The notes below the pieces were generated by a model. The model saw only the letters and a program-made list of their open reading frames with translations, made no database searches and had not been told where the DNA came from. The translations under genes were made by a program, and so were the position numbers. Below are positions 5,977 through 12,319 of a stretch of DNA of 12,319 nucleotides, piece after piece. The stretch covers positions 1 to 12,319 of the forward strand of contig CAADYC010000018.1 of the NCBI GenBank assembly GCA_900753165.1, given 5' to 3'. The stretch comes from Clostridia bacterium (GTDB lineage Bacteria > Bacillota > Clostridia > TANB77 > CAG-508). Positions within the stretch are counted from its first letter, which is position 1. Each line of letters begins with the position of its first letter.

Positions 5977-6124
5977 TTTTCAAATTTTATATATTATTTT
6001 TTATACTTTGGTGTTGCAAACTTCATATCAAAAAGACTAGTATGTAGTTTGCTCCAATTCGCACTCACATTCGTTCGTTTGATCGCTTACGCGGTATTTC
6101 AAAATAATATATAAAATTTGAAAA
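5977..6124. repeat. Palindromic MITE-like intergenic element
   Basis: A perfect 24-bp inverted repeat (5977-6000 with 6101-6124) brackets about 100 bases. Inside is a second hairpin: GCAAACT-t-CATA (6016-6027) with TATG-t-AGTTTGC (6041-6052). Then comes a locally GC-richer, CG-dinucleotide-rich stretch (about 6051-6095) unlike the surrounding AT-rich DNA. There is no coding potential. It occupies most of the gap between the divergent rplM and flippase genes. Structure and composition suggest a small non-autonomous mobile element; no target-site duplication is clear. Confidence 0.5.
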
Positions 6125-6186
6125 ATAAAACATATTGAAAATAGTATTTTAATAATAATTATAATAGAAAAGTTGTAGGAGGTAGG

Positions 6187-7833
6187 ATGATAAATATAAG
6201 TAGTAAAAAACGAAAAACAGATGGAAAACCTAAAAAAGAAGGATTCATGCAAGGTGTTATTACACTGATGTTTTCACAAGTTTTGATAAAAATTTTAGGT
6301 TTAGTATATACATTATATTTAACAAATAGACAAGGCTTTGGAGATAAAGGAAATGGGATATGTGCAAGTGGATATCAAATATATGCATTATTGCTTACAA
6401 TATCTTCAATAGGAGTTCCAAGCGCAATATCAAAATTGGTATCAGAAAGAGTTGCAGTTGGAGACAATAAAGGAGCACATAGAATTTTTAAAATTGCATT
6501 TGCAACATTTGCGGTAATAGGATTAGTTGGAAGTTTATTGTTGTTTTTTGGAGCAAATGTTATCGCAAATCAATGGTTACAAATACCAGATGCAGAAATG
6601 ACATTAGTTGCATTATCACCAGCAATATTTTTTGTTACAGTAGCATCTGTTATGAGAGGATATTTTAATGGTAGACAAAAAATTAGTGTAGGTGCAAAAT
6701 CTCAAACATTAGAGCAAGTTTTTAAGACATTGCTTACAATTATAGTTGTTGAAGTTGTTGCAATATTATCAAATGTTTCAACAGAGTGGATGGCAGCTGG
6801 TGCAAATTTGGCAACAACACTTGCAACATTTTTAGGATTTAGTTATTTATTTTTATATTACAGATCAGAAAGAAAAGAAGTTGCAACAGAAATTAAAAAT
6901 ACAGTAAATTATAAATATGAAAGAGTATCAACAATAATAAAAAGAATCTTATTAGTGTCAATTCCAATAACATTAACAGCCATAATGTCTTCAATAAACA
7001 AAAATGTTGATTCATTTACAGTTGTAAGGAATTTAAGAGCATTTATGCCAGAAGATCAAGCGACAGCTTTATATGGAATTTTGGGTGGAAAAGTTGATAC
7101 ATTAACAAGTTTGCCATTGGCAATAAATGTAGCTTTTGCAACAGCATTAGTTCCAGCAATATCAGCAGCAAAAGCAAAAGGTGATAATAAAACAATAACA
7201 GAAAAAACATCATTTTCATTGTTGGTTTCAATGTTAATAGGTTTGCCTTGTACAGTTGGAATGTTTATTTTTGCACAACCAATTTTAAATTTATTGTTCC
7301 CAAATGCAAATGATGGAGCATTAATATTACAAATTAGTGCATTGACAATAATTTTTACAATTTTGGACCAGACAATAAATGGAGCTTTACAAGGATTTGG
7401 TAAATTAATGATTCCAACAATATCATTAGCAACTGGTGTGTTTGTTAAATTTATTTTTAATATTACATTGATTAAAATTCCAAGCATTGGAGTTTATGGT
7501 GCAGCTTGGGGGTCAGTTGCTTGTCATTTAGTTGCATTTTGCATAGCATTTACAATGCTTAGAAAAAATATTAAATTGAATTTAACATTTTTAAAATTTG
7601 TTGTTAAACCAATTTTTGCGACAGTTATTATGGGAATATGTTCATATTTTACATATTTGGTTTTAAAAGGAATAATAATTGAGAGATTGGCTACAATAAT
7701 AGCGATAATGGTTGCTGTTGTAATATATGTATTAGCAATTGTTGTTTTAAAAGTTTTTACAAAAGATGAGTTTAAAATGATGCCTGCTGGTGATAAAATA
7801 GTTAAAATTTTAGAAAAAATCAAAATTTATTAG
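6187..7833 (+). CDS. MurJ/SpoVB/YtgP-family lipid-linked precursor flippase
   Basis: This is a 548-residue polytopic membrane protein of the MOP superfamily (MviN/MATE-like). Hydrophobic segments run through its whole length, consistent with 12-14 helices. Family features include the early FMQGVITLMFSQVLIKILGLVYTLYL helix, the SSIGVPSAISKLVSERVAVGD loop (residues about 78-98) and VALSPAIFFVTVASVMRGYFNGRQ (about 143-166). Members move lipid II or other undecaprenyl-linked sugars across the membrane; SpoVB acts in the spore cortex and YtgP/MurJ in vegetative wall synthesis. The DKGNG...YQIYALLLTISSIGVP region looks somewhat closer to YtgP, but I cannot separate the two by eye, so no symbol is given. 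The start is fixed by AGGAGG (6177-6182) 4 bases upstream. A charged N-terminal tail (SSKKRKTDGKPKKE) precedes the first helix. No terminator is visible before the HU gene. Confidence 0.92.
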   Translation: MINISSKKRKTDGKPKKEGFMQGVITLMFSQVLIKILGLVYTLYLTNRQGFGDKGNGICASGYQIYALLLTISSIGVPSAISKLVSERVAVGDNKGAHRIFKIAFATFAVIGLVGSLLLFFGANVIANQWLQIPDAEMTLVALSPAIFFVTVASVMRGYFNGRQKISVGAKSQTLEQVFKTLLTIIVVEVVAILSNVSTEWMAAGANLATTLATFLGFSYLFLYYRSERKEVATEIKNTVNYKYERVSTIIKRILLVSIPITLTAIMSSINKNVDSFTVVRNLRAFMPEDQATALYGILGGKVDTLTSLPLAINVAFATALVPAISAAKAKGDNKTITEKTSFSLLVSMLIGLPCTVGMFIFAQPILNLLFPNANDGALILQISALTIIFTILDQTINGALQGFGKLMIPTISLATGVFVKFIFNITLIKIPSIGVYGAAWGSVACHLVAFCIAFTMLRKNIKLNLTFLKFVVKPIFATVIMGICSYFTYLVLKGIIIERLATIIAIMVAVVIYVLAIVVLKVFTKDEFKMMPAGDKIVKILEKIKIY

Positions 7834-7846
7834 AAAAAAAGAAGGA

Positions 7847-7912
7847 TTTTATCGAAAGTTGGCGAATAGAGTTATTAGTAGGTACAGTTATTGCTTAGTT
7901 CAGGCGATAAAA
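7847..7912 (+). repeat. Inverted repeat in the HU leader
   Basis: TTTTATCG (7847-7854) is the reverse complement of CGATAAAA (7905-7912), spaced by 50 bases. It could close a larger leader structure ahead of the HU gene. No T-run follows, so it is not a terminator. A promoter for HU is not clear; TTGGCG (7859-7864) and TACAGT (7883-7888), 18 bp apart, is a weak candidate. Confidence 0.3.
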
Positions 7913-7948
7913 GTACATAAATATTCAATCTTATAGGAGGTAATTTAA

Positions 7949-8227
7949 ATGAACAAAGCTGAATTAATCGCAGCAATAGCTGCAAAAACAGGAGACACAA
8001 AAAAAACAGCTGAAGCAACTGTAAATGCTTTCATAGAAACAGTTACAAATGCATTAGTAGAAGGAGATAAAGTTCAATTAGTTGGATTTGGTTCTTTCGA
8101 AGTTAGAAAAAGAGCTGCTAGAAAAGGTAGAAATCCTCAAACTAAAGAAGAAATCAAAATACCTGCTTCAAAAGCTCCAGTATTCAAAGCTGGTAAAGCA
8201 TTAAAAGATTTAGTAAATAATAAATAA
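7949..8227 (+). CDS. hup: HU-type DNA-binding nucleoid protein
   Basis: HU is a small dimeric histone-like protein that bends and compacts DNA. The 92-residue sequence has all family parts: N-terminal helices (MNKAELIAAIAAKTGDTKKTAEATVNAF), the hinge VQLVGFGSFEV (residues about 44-54), the DNA-binding arm RKRAARKGRNPQTKEEIKIPASKAPVFKAGK with the intercalating Pro in RNPQT (about 61-65), and the closing helix. IHF-specific features are absent. The ribosome binding site is AGGAGGT (7936-7942). Less extreme codon choice, with more GCT and TTC than its neighbours, suggests high expression. A strong terminator follows directly. Confidence 0.97.
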   Translation: MNKAELIAAIAAKTGDTKKTAEATVNAFIETVTNALVEGDKVQLVGFGSFEVRKRAARKGRNPQTKEEIKIPASKAPVFKAGKALKDLVNNK

Positions 8228-8258
8228 TTTGTGAATATATAAATATATGAATTCGTAT

Positions 8259-8289
8259 AGAAGGGGACCAGAAATGGTCTTCTTTTTTT
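8259..8289 (+). terminator. Intrinsic terminator of the HU gene
   Basis: A 12-bp stem including G-U pairs (8259-8270 with 8275-8286) has a GAAA tetraloop, and a run of seven T (8283-8289) overlaps the stem end. It lies 31 bases after the stop. Confidence 0.88.
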
Positions 8290-8308
8290 GAAGAAAAAAT
8301 CAACAAAA

Positions 8309-8361
8309 TGAATAAATGTTACAGTTCAATAAGAATCCTTGCTGAACTGTAATGAATAAAT
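8309..8361. repeat. Hairpin flanked by 9-bp direct repeats
   Basis: TTACAGTTCA (8319-8328) pairs perfectly with TGAACTGTAA (8343-8352) around a 14-base loop. The hairpin is flanked by TGAATAAAT at 8309-8317 and again at 8353-8361. It lies between the HU terminator and the ABC promoter. There is no T-run, so it is not an obvious terminator. The flanking repeats could be a target-site duplication or coincidence in AT-rich DNA. Confidence 0.45.
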
Positions 8362-8391
8362 ATAATATTAAATAAATGAAAATTAAAAAGC

Positions 8392-8421
8392 TTGACTTAA
8401 ATATAAAACAAATAGTATAAT
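8392..8421 (+). promoter_or_regulatory. Sigma-A-like promoter of the ABC exporter operon
   Basis: TTGACT (8392-8397) and TATAAT (8416-8421) are separated by 18 bp. Predicted start is near 8428, about 34 bases before the chosen start codon. Confidence 0.72.
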
Positions 8422-8461
8422 TTTTATGAATTAAGTTTAATGATATATGGAGAGACAAAGG

Positions 8462-10198
8462 ATGAAGAAAAAACATAGTGAACTGGTGATAGATGAATTA
8501 AAAAAAACAGCACCATTATATATACTAGGAATGATATTTCATACAATAACATTATATATAATGTTATTAATAACACAAATATCTGGAAAAATATTAGATA
8601 TGATATTGCAGAATAATGTATCAAAAGAACAGATAATGCAAGAAATATATATACTTTTAATTTGGTCTGCGATTATAATAATACCAAACACTATAAAAAG
8701 ATGGTTTTATTTTACAGTTGCTAGAGCATCTGATACAAAATTAAGAAAAGAAATTTATAAGAAATTGCAATATGTAAAAGAAGATTATTTTGAGAATATT
8801 GAAAAGGGAAAATTTTTAGCATATTTGACCAAAGAGATACCTATGATAAGAAAGTTTTTAGGTGGATTTTTTCAAAATAGTATAAATATTTTTATGACAC
8901 CAATTTTAGTAATTGTTTTATCAAGCAAAGGGTTAAATATAAATTTATCATTGATGTTGGTATCAATTTTAGTTGTAGCATTGATTATTGTATTAAATTT
9001 ATATCAAAAGAAAAAAGAATTAGTAGAAGAGGCAAGAAAAGAATATATAAATATGTCAAATGTAATTGAACAAAATACAAGTAATTTTACATTAATAAAA
9101 TTATATAACAATCAAAAAGAACAAAAAGATATATTTGATAAAGAAAACAAAATAATGCAAAAAAAAGACTATAATGTAGGAAAAATAGACAATATGATAA
9201 ATAACACAACCAATATAGCAGAGGGCTTATCATATATTTTGACGGTAATATATGGTGTGGTTTGTATAAGAAGTGGACAAATGACTGTTGGGGATTTAAC
9301 TGTTTTTATATCTTTTATAGGGACGATGTTTGGAAACATTAGTAATAGAGTAAATAAAGTTACAAATTCTATTGTATATTTTAAACAGGCAGTTGATAGA
9401 ATTGATCAAATTATGAATTTAGATATATATAATACAGAAAATAAAAATGTGATTGAAGAAATAAAATCTATAAAAGTTAAAAATTTAAGTTACAAATATC
9501 CTGGTAGCAATAAATATGTGTTAAAAGACATCAATTTTGAGATAAATAAAAATGAAAAAATAGGAATTATAGGATTATTTGGAAGCGGAAAAACTACACT
9601 TATGAACATTATATCTGGACTTTATGAAATAGAAGAAAATAAAGTATTTATTAATGATATAGATATTACAAAAATAAATAAATATAGTATATTTGACAAG
9701 ATAAGTTATATTTTACAAAAGGTAATTCTTTTAGATGATACAGTAAAAAATAATATTACATTAGAGAAAAAATATGATGGTAAAAAGATTATAAATGCCA
9801 CAAATGATTCATGTATTTTGGAAGATATTTTTAAAATGGAAAATGAATTTGAAGAAATAGTAGGTGAGAATGGACATAAATTATCAGGAGGACAAAAGCA
9901 AAGAGTTGCAATTGCAAGAAATATTATTACTGATAAAGACTTTATTATATTAGATAATATTTTTTCTGCATTAGATAATAACACAGAAAAAGAAATATTG
10001 AACAATATTATGAATATGAAAGGAAAAACAATAATTAATATTGCAAATAAAGTAACAGATGTAAAAGATATGGACAAAATTTATTTAATGATATATGGTC
10101 AATTTGTAGATAAAGGAACACACGAAGAATTGGTAGCAAGAAATAATATATATCAAGAAATGTACCAATATGAAATGGCAGGTGAACTAGTTGATTAG
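8462..10198 (+). CDS. ABC exporter half-transporter, subunit with degenerate ATP site (578 aa)
   Basis: An N-terminal membrane domain of about six helices (residues 15-320) is fused to an ATPase domain (about 335-578), the layout of type IV/B-family exporters. Visible motifs are Walker A GLFGSGKTT (371-379), Q-loop in YILQK, canonical signature LSGGQKQ (474-480) and Walker B FIILD (494-498). The residue after the Walker B Asp is Asn499 instead of the catalytic Glu, and the H-loop position is Asn529 (ANKV where AHRL is usual). This half therefore supplies the non-catalytic site of a heterodimer, while its intact signature completes the partner's catalytic site. I chose ATG 8462 over in-frame ATG 8447 because GGAGAG (8449-8454) is 7 bases before it. 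Its stop overlaps the start of the second subunit, so the two are translationally coupled. The substrate (drug, lipid or peptide) cannot be told. Confidence 0.92.
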   Translation: MKKKHSELVIDELKKTAPLYILGMIFHTITLYIMLLITQISGKILDMILQNNVSKEQIMQEIYILLIWSAIIIIPNTIKRWFYFTVARASDTKLRKEIYKKLQYVKEDYFENIEKGKFLAYLTKEIPMIRKFLGGFFQNSINIFMTPILVIVLSSKGLNINLSLMLVSILVVALIIVLNLYQKKKELVEEARKEYINMSNVIEQNTSNFTLIKLYNNQKEQKDIFDKENKIMQKKDYNVGKIDNMINNTTNIAEGLSYILTVIYGVVCIRSGQMTVGDLTVFISFIGTMFGNISNRVNKVTNSIVYFKQAVDRIDQIMNLDIYNTENKNVIEEIKSIKVKNLSYKYPGSNKYVLKDINFEINKNEKIGIIGLFGSGKTTLMNIISGLYEIEENKVFINDIDITKINKYSIFDKISYILQKVILLDDTVKNNITLEKKYDGKKIINATNDSCILEDIFKMENEFEEIVGENGHKLSGGQKQRVAIARNIITDKDFIILDNIFSALDNNTEKEILNNIMNMKGKTIINIANKVTDVKDMDKIYLMIYGQFVDKGTHEELVARNNIYQEMYQYEMAGELVD

Positions 10199-11809
10199 TA
10201 TAGTAAAGAAAAATAGAGTAACAATAATTGTAATATCAATTTTATTGATTTTAGTAAATATTTTAAATGTACTAGCACCATATTTTCTAAAATTAATAAT
10301 TGACAAAATTACTGCAAATACTATTCGGTAAATCATTTTTAATAATCTTAGCATTATATGTTTTAACGAGAATTTCAATGATTTTAGTTGAGGTAGTAAG
10401 AAATAGAAAAACGAATTTACTATCTAATAAAATGTTAAGTGAATTAAGAAGTAAAATTTTTAGCAAACTTTTATCTTTAAAAATGAAAGACTTTGAAAAA
10501 TTTCCATCTTCTGATATTTATACTAGACTGACAGTTGATGCAGAAAATGTAAAAACATTATTTTCAGAGGACATACCTGTTATAGTAAATGATATAATGA
10601 ATATTATTTTTATGCTTGTTGCTATGTTTATAATAAATGTAAAATTGGCATTTATAGGAACAGCAATAATAATAGTATTTGGGATAAGTGAGTTCTTTAT
10701 AATAAAAACATTAAAAAACATTCACAAGGAAACTGTGAAAAAAAGGGATTTACAAAGTAAAGAGTATTCAGAAACATATAATAAAAGTAAATTAACAAAA
10801 TTTTTTAACTTAGAAAATAAAAATAAAAATAAAGTTAATAATCTACTTAGTGAAGAATTAAAATTAAGAAATAAATATATTTTGGTAGATTCATTCCCTT
10901 GGCCGGTTAGTATGCTAATAGAAGCTACTGCGATATATGCCGTTTTATATTATGTGTTAAACATTGAAAGTGGAATATCATTAGGAACGGTGTATGTATT
11001 CTTATATTATATTAGACAATGTTTTTCACCAGTAAAAGAATTATTTAATCAAATAGAAAGTATTCAAACATCACAAGTATCATTAGAGAGAATAAATTCT
11101 ATTTTATTAATAAAAGAAAAAGAAAATATAAACATAGGATTAAATGTTGAACATTTAAAGGGTGATATTGAATTTAATAATGTTTCATTTGCATATGATA
11201 AACAAAATGTTTTGAGAAATATTTCATTTAAAATTAATTCTGGTGAAAAGACTGCAATTGTTGGTAAAACTCGGTGCAGGAAAAACAACTATTACTAAGA
11301 TTCTTATGAGATTATATCCTATAAATAATGGGAGAGTTACTATAGATGGATATAATTTGAATGAGCTCTCAATAGAGTCAATTAGAAAAAATATTACATA
11401 TATTTCACAAGATTCATATATTTTTAAGGATACAGTAAGAAAAAATATTGTACTTGAAAGAAATGATATTTCTGATGAACAAATTTTAGAAGTTATGGAT
11501 CAAATTGGTGCTACACCATTGTTAAATAGGTTAGATAATGGCTTAGATGAGGTTGTTGATGTAAATAGATTATCAAAGGGAGAATTGCAGGTTATTGCTT
11601 TTATAAGAGCAATAGTTCATAAAGCAAATATTTATATTTTTGATGAGCCTACTTCTAATATTGATTTGAGGACAGAAAAGATGATTCAGAGTATTATTGA
11701 TAAAATTTCTAAAAGTAGTACTGTTATAATTATTGCTCATAGGTTATCTACTATTCAAAATGTAGATAGGGTTTTGGAATTGAAAGATGGTGAGGTTTTG
11801 AATAGTTAA
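10191..11809 (+). CDS. ABC exporter half-transporter, catalytic subunit, split by two +1 frameshifts
   Basis: This is the partner of the preceding gene. Translation most likely begins at TTG 10191, overlapping the upstream stop, with AGGTG (10180-10184) as ribosome binding site; an in-frame TAG at 10188-10190 excludes an earlier start. The reading frame breaks twice. The first segment (10191-10325, 45 codons) meets CGG then TAA; the second (10327-11271) begins at GGT; after CGG at 11272-11274 the third runs 11273-11809. Ignoring C10326 and C11272 gives a normal 538-residue half-transporter: membrane domain about 1-300, Walker A GKTGAGKTT (358-366), Q-loop ISQD, signature LSKGELQ (460-466, degenerate), Walker B IFDE with catalytic Glu485 and H-loop His516. 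The second break lies inside Walker A. All segments are well conserved, so decay, if any, is very recent. Options are programmed +1 frameshifting, sequence error, or a fresh pseudogene. No clear terminator follows; the short hairpin at 11807-11822 is weak. Confidence 0.85.
10323..10331 (+). other. First +1 frameshift site (ATT CGG TAA)
   Basis: In the incoming frame the codons are ATT CGG TAA; skipping C10326 reads ATT GGT AAA and continues into an open frame that reaches 11271. A CGG codon followed at once by a stop is a plausible slow site. No prfB-like Shine-Dalgarno element is evident just upstream. Confidence 0.7.
11269..11277 (+). other. Second +1 frameshift site (ACT CGG TGC), in Walker A
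   Basis: In the incoming frame the codons are ACT CGG TGC AGG and a stop comes at 11296-11298. Skipping C11272 reads ACT GGT GCA GGA AAA, restoring the P-loop GKTGAGKTT. The invariant P-loop Gly at this position shows that the correct reading is GGT and that exactly one base is extra. Confidence 0.88.
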
Positions 11810-11874
11810 AAACTAGTTTTTTATTGAATTGTAACATTTATTGAGTGGGTATTAAAAAAATTTTTTAAATTTTA

Positions 11875-11904
11875 TTGACAAATAAGTGAATAAGGTGCTA
11901 AAAT
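11875..11904 (+). promoter_or_regulatory. Promoter of the T-box leader
   Basis: TTGACA (11875-11880) and TAAAAT (11899-11904) are separated by 18 bp. Predicted start is near 11911, just ahead of Stem I of the T-box RNA. Confidence 0.75.
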
Positions 11905-11928
11905 AAGTAACATAATAATAAAAAATAT

Positions 11929-12168
11929 ATTGCGCTTGAACAATACAAAGCAATTAGAAGTAACTGAAAGAGAAAAAGGGTCACCGGCTGAAAGCCCTTT
12001 AAGGTCAACCTAAATTGTGAAACACATTGGAGCAATTTTTATAAAGTGGAAAATATGCACTAAATAATATTAAAATCAAATTTTATATAAAGTATTTTAG
12101 TAAGTATTTTCAAGCTGGGTGGTACCGCGGAATTATTTCGTCCCTGCATTTTGCAGTGGACGTTTTTT
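11929..12168 (+). promoter_or_regulatory. T-box leader, probable histidine specifier (CAC)
   Basis: T-box leaders bind a cognate uncharged tRNA and then prevent termination. The T-box sequence GGGTGGTACCGCGG is at 12117-12130. Stem I is closed by ATTGC (11929-11933) with GCAAT (12032-12036). Its specifier loop is framed by CAAT/ATTG below (11941-11944 with 12026-12029) and CAATT/AATTG above (11951-11955 with 12013-12017). On the 3' side of that loop GAAA precedes CAC (12023-12025), followed by A, matching the layout of known specifier loops (GAAA-GGC-A in glyQS). CAC reads His; the alternative ACA (Thr) would be followed by C rather than the usual purine. The regulated gene starts beyond the window and is probably hisS or another histidine gene. 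Confidence 0.92.
12139..12168 (+). terminator. T-box regulated terminator
   Basis: CGTCC-CTGCA (12139-12148) pairs with TGCAG-t-GGACG (12152-12162, one bulged T), followed by six T (12163-12168). The 5' arm is also the partner of the T-box bulge in the antiterminator, the standard mutually exclusive arrangement. Confidence 0.9.
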
Positions 12169-12182
12169 GATGTCTTATTGCA

Positions 12183-12289
12183 AAAATTCGACCAATGGGG
12201 ACGTTGTTAAATTGGTTGAAAATTAATTAACAATATAAAAATTTAGAATATTTCAACCAATTTAACAACGTCCCCATTGGTCGAATTTT
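12183..12289. repeat. REPIN-like double hairpin with 39-bp perfect arms
   Basis: 12183-12221 and 12251-12289 are perfect reverse complements over 39 bp, separated by 29 AT-rich bases. Each arm is itself a hairpin: in the left arm TTCGACCAAT (12187-12196) pairs with ATTGGTTGAA (12211-12220, one G-U) around a loop starting GGGGAC. Two REP-type hairpins in inverted order are the definition of a REPIN, elements mobilised by RAYT (REP-associated tyrosine) transposases. The single hairpin at 3813-3849 has the same plan. No transposase gene is in the window. The element lies between the T-box terminator and the next gene's ribosome binding site. Confidence 0.72.
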
Positions 12290-12305
12290 GACAAAAGGAA
12301 ATAAT

Positions 12306-12312
12306 AGGAGGT
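12306..12312 (+). promoter_or_regulatory. Ribosome binding site of the gene beyond the window
   Basis: AGGAGGT lies 7 bases from the right edge, so a start codon is expected at or just after 12320. That gene is the target of the T-box, probably a histidyl-tRNA synthetase or histidine-related gene. Confidence 0.75.
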
Positions 12313-12319
12313 ATTAAAA

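Noticed and set aside
6037..6252. 71-residue minus-strand frame over the palindromic element
   Set aside because: It crosses the repeat and the flippase start region, has no ribosome binding site and is low complexity.
7056..7487. 143-residue minus-strand frame inside the flippase gene
   Set aside because: It lies wholly antisense to a recognised membrane protein and has no independent signals.
11807..11822. Terminator after the second ABC gene
   Set aside because: The AAAA-CTAG-TTTT hairpin is too short and weak to claim, although a T-run is present.

Overview
The window is AT-rich, low-GC Firmicutes DNA. It most likely comes from a spore-forming member of the Clostridia. The evidence is a SipL-type spore-envelope protein (three SPOCS/DUF3794-like blocks plus a C-terminal LysM), a YunB sporulation protein, a MurJ/SpoVB-family flippase, strong AGGAGG ribosome binding sites, sigma-A-like TTGACA/TATAAT promoters and a T-box leader. 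I cannot name the genus.

Layout, left to right. 1-1506: a small unrecognised gene (104-337), a 38-bp perfect palindrome, then a 254-residue orphan gene (554-1318) whose base composition is clearly less AT-rich than its neighbours, with its own promoter and terminator. 1507-3849: a sporulation pair, sipL-like then yunB, closed by a REP-like hairpin. 3876-4389: dtd (D-aminoacyl-tRNA deacylase) with a good promoter. 4391-4907: a consensus promoter, a strongly structured RNA of about 168 nt ending in a terminator, a 78-residue unknown ORF, and a bidirectional terminator. 4920-5901 (minus strand): rplM-rpsI with a promoter and a leader hairpin. 5977-6124: a palindromic, MITE-like intergenic element. 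6187-8289: a MurJ/SpoVB-family flippase and the nucleoid protein HU. 8392-11809: a heterodimeric ABC exporter pair. 11875-12319: promoter, T-box leader with a probable His (CAC) specifier, and a REPIN-like double hairpin just before the ribosome binding site of a gene that starts beyond the window.

How the genes work together: SipL and YunB act in spore-envelope assembly, and the flippase moves lipid-linked envelope precursors. RplM/RpsI, Dtd and the T-box-controlled gene (probably histidyl-tRNA synthetase or another histidine gene) belong to translation. The two ABC half-transporters look like one asymmetric exporter: the first has a degenerate Walker B/H-loop and the second a degenerate signature motif.

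The strongest anomaly is in the second ABC subunit. It is interrupted twice, and each time by one extra C in the same context (T-C-GGT), which makes an in-frame CGG codon. The second site lies inside the Walker A loop. Skipping the C at both sites restores a normal 538-residue protein. I found no other in-frame CGG in the conserved genes of the window, so +1 recoding at CGG is a real possibility beside sequencing error or recent decay. The second most interesting item is the structured RNA at 4426-4593, which I could not assign to a known class.
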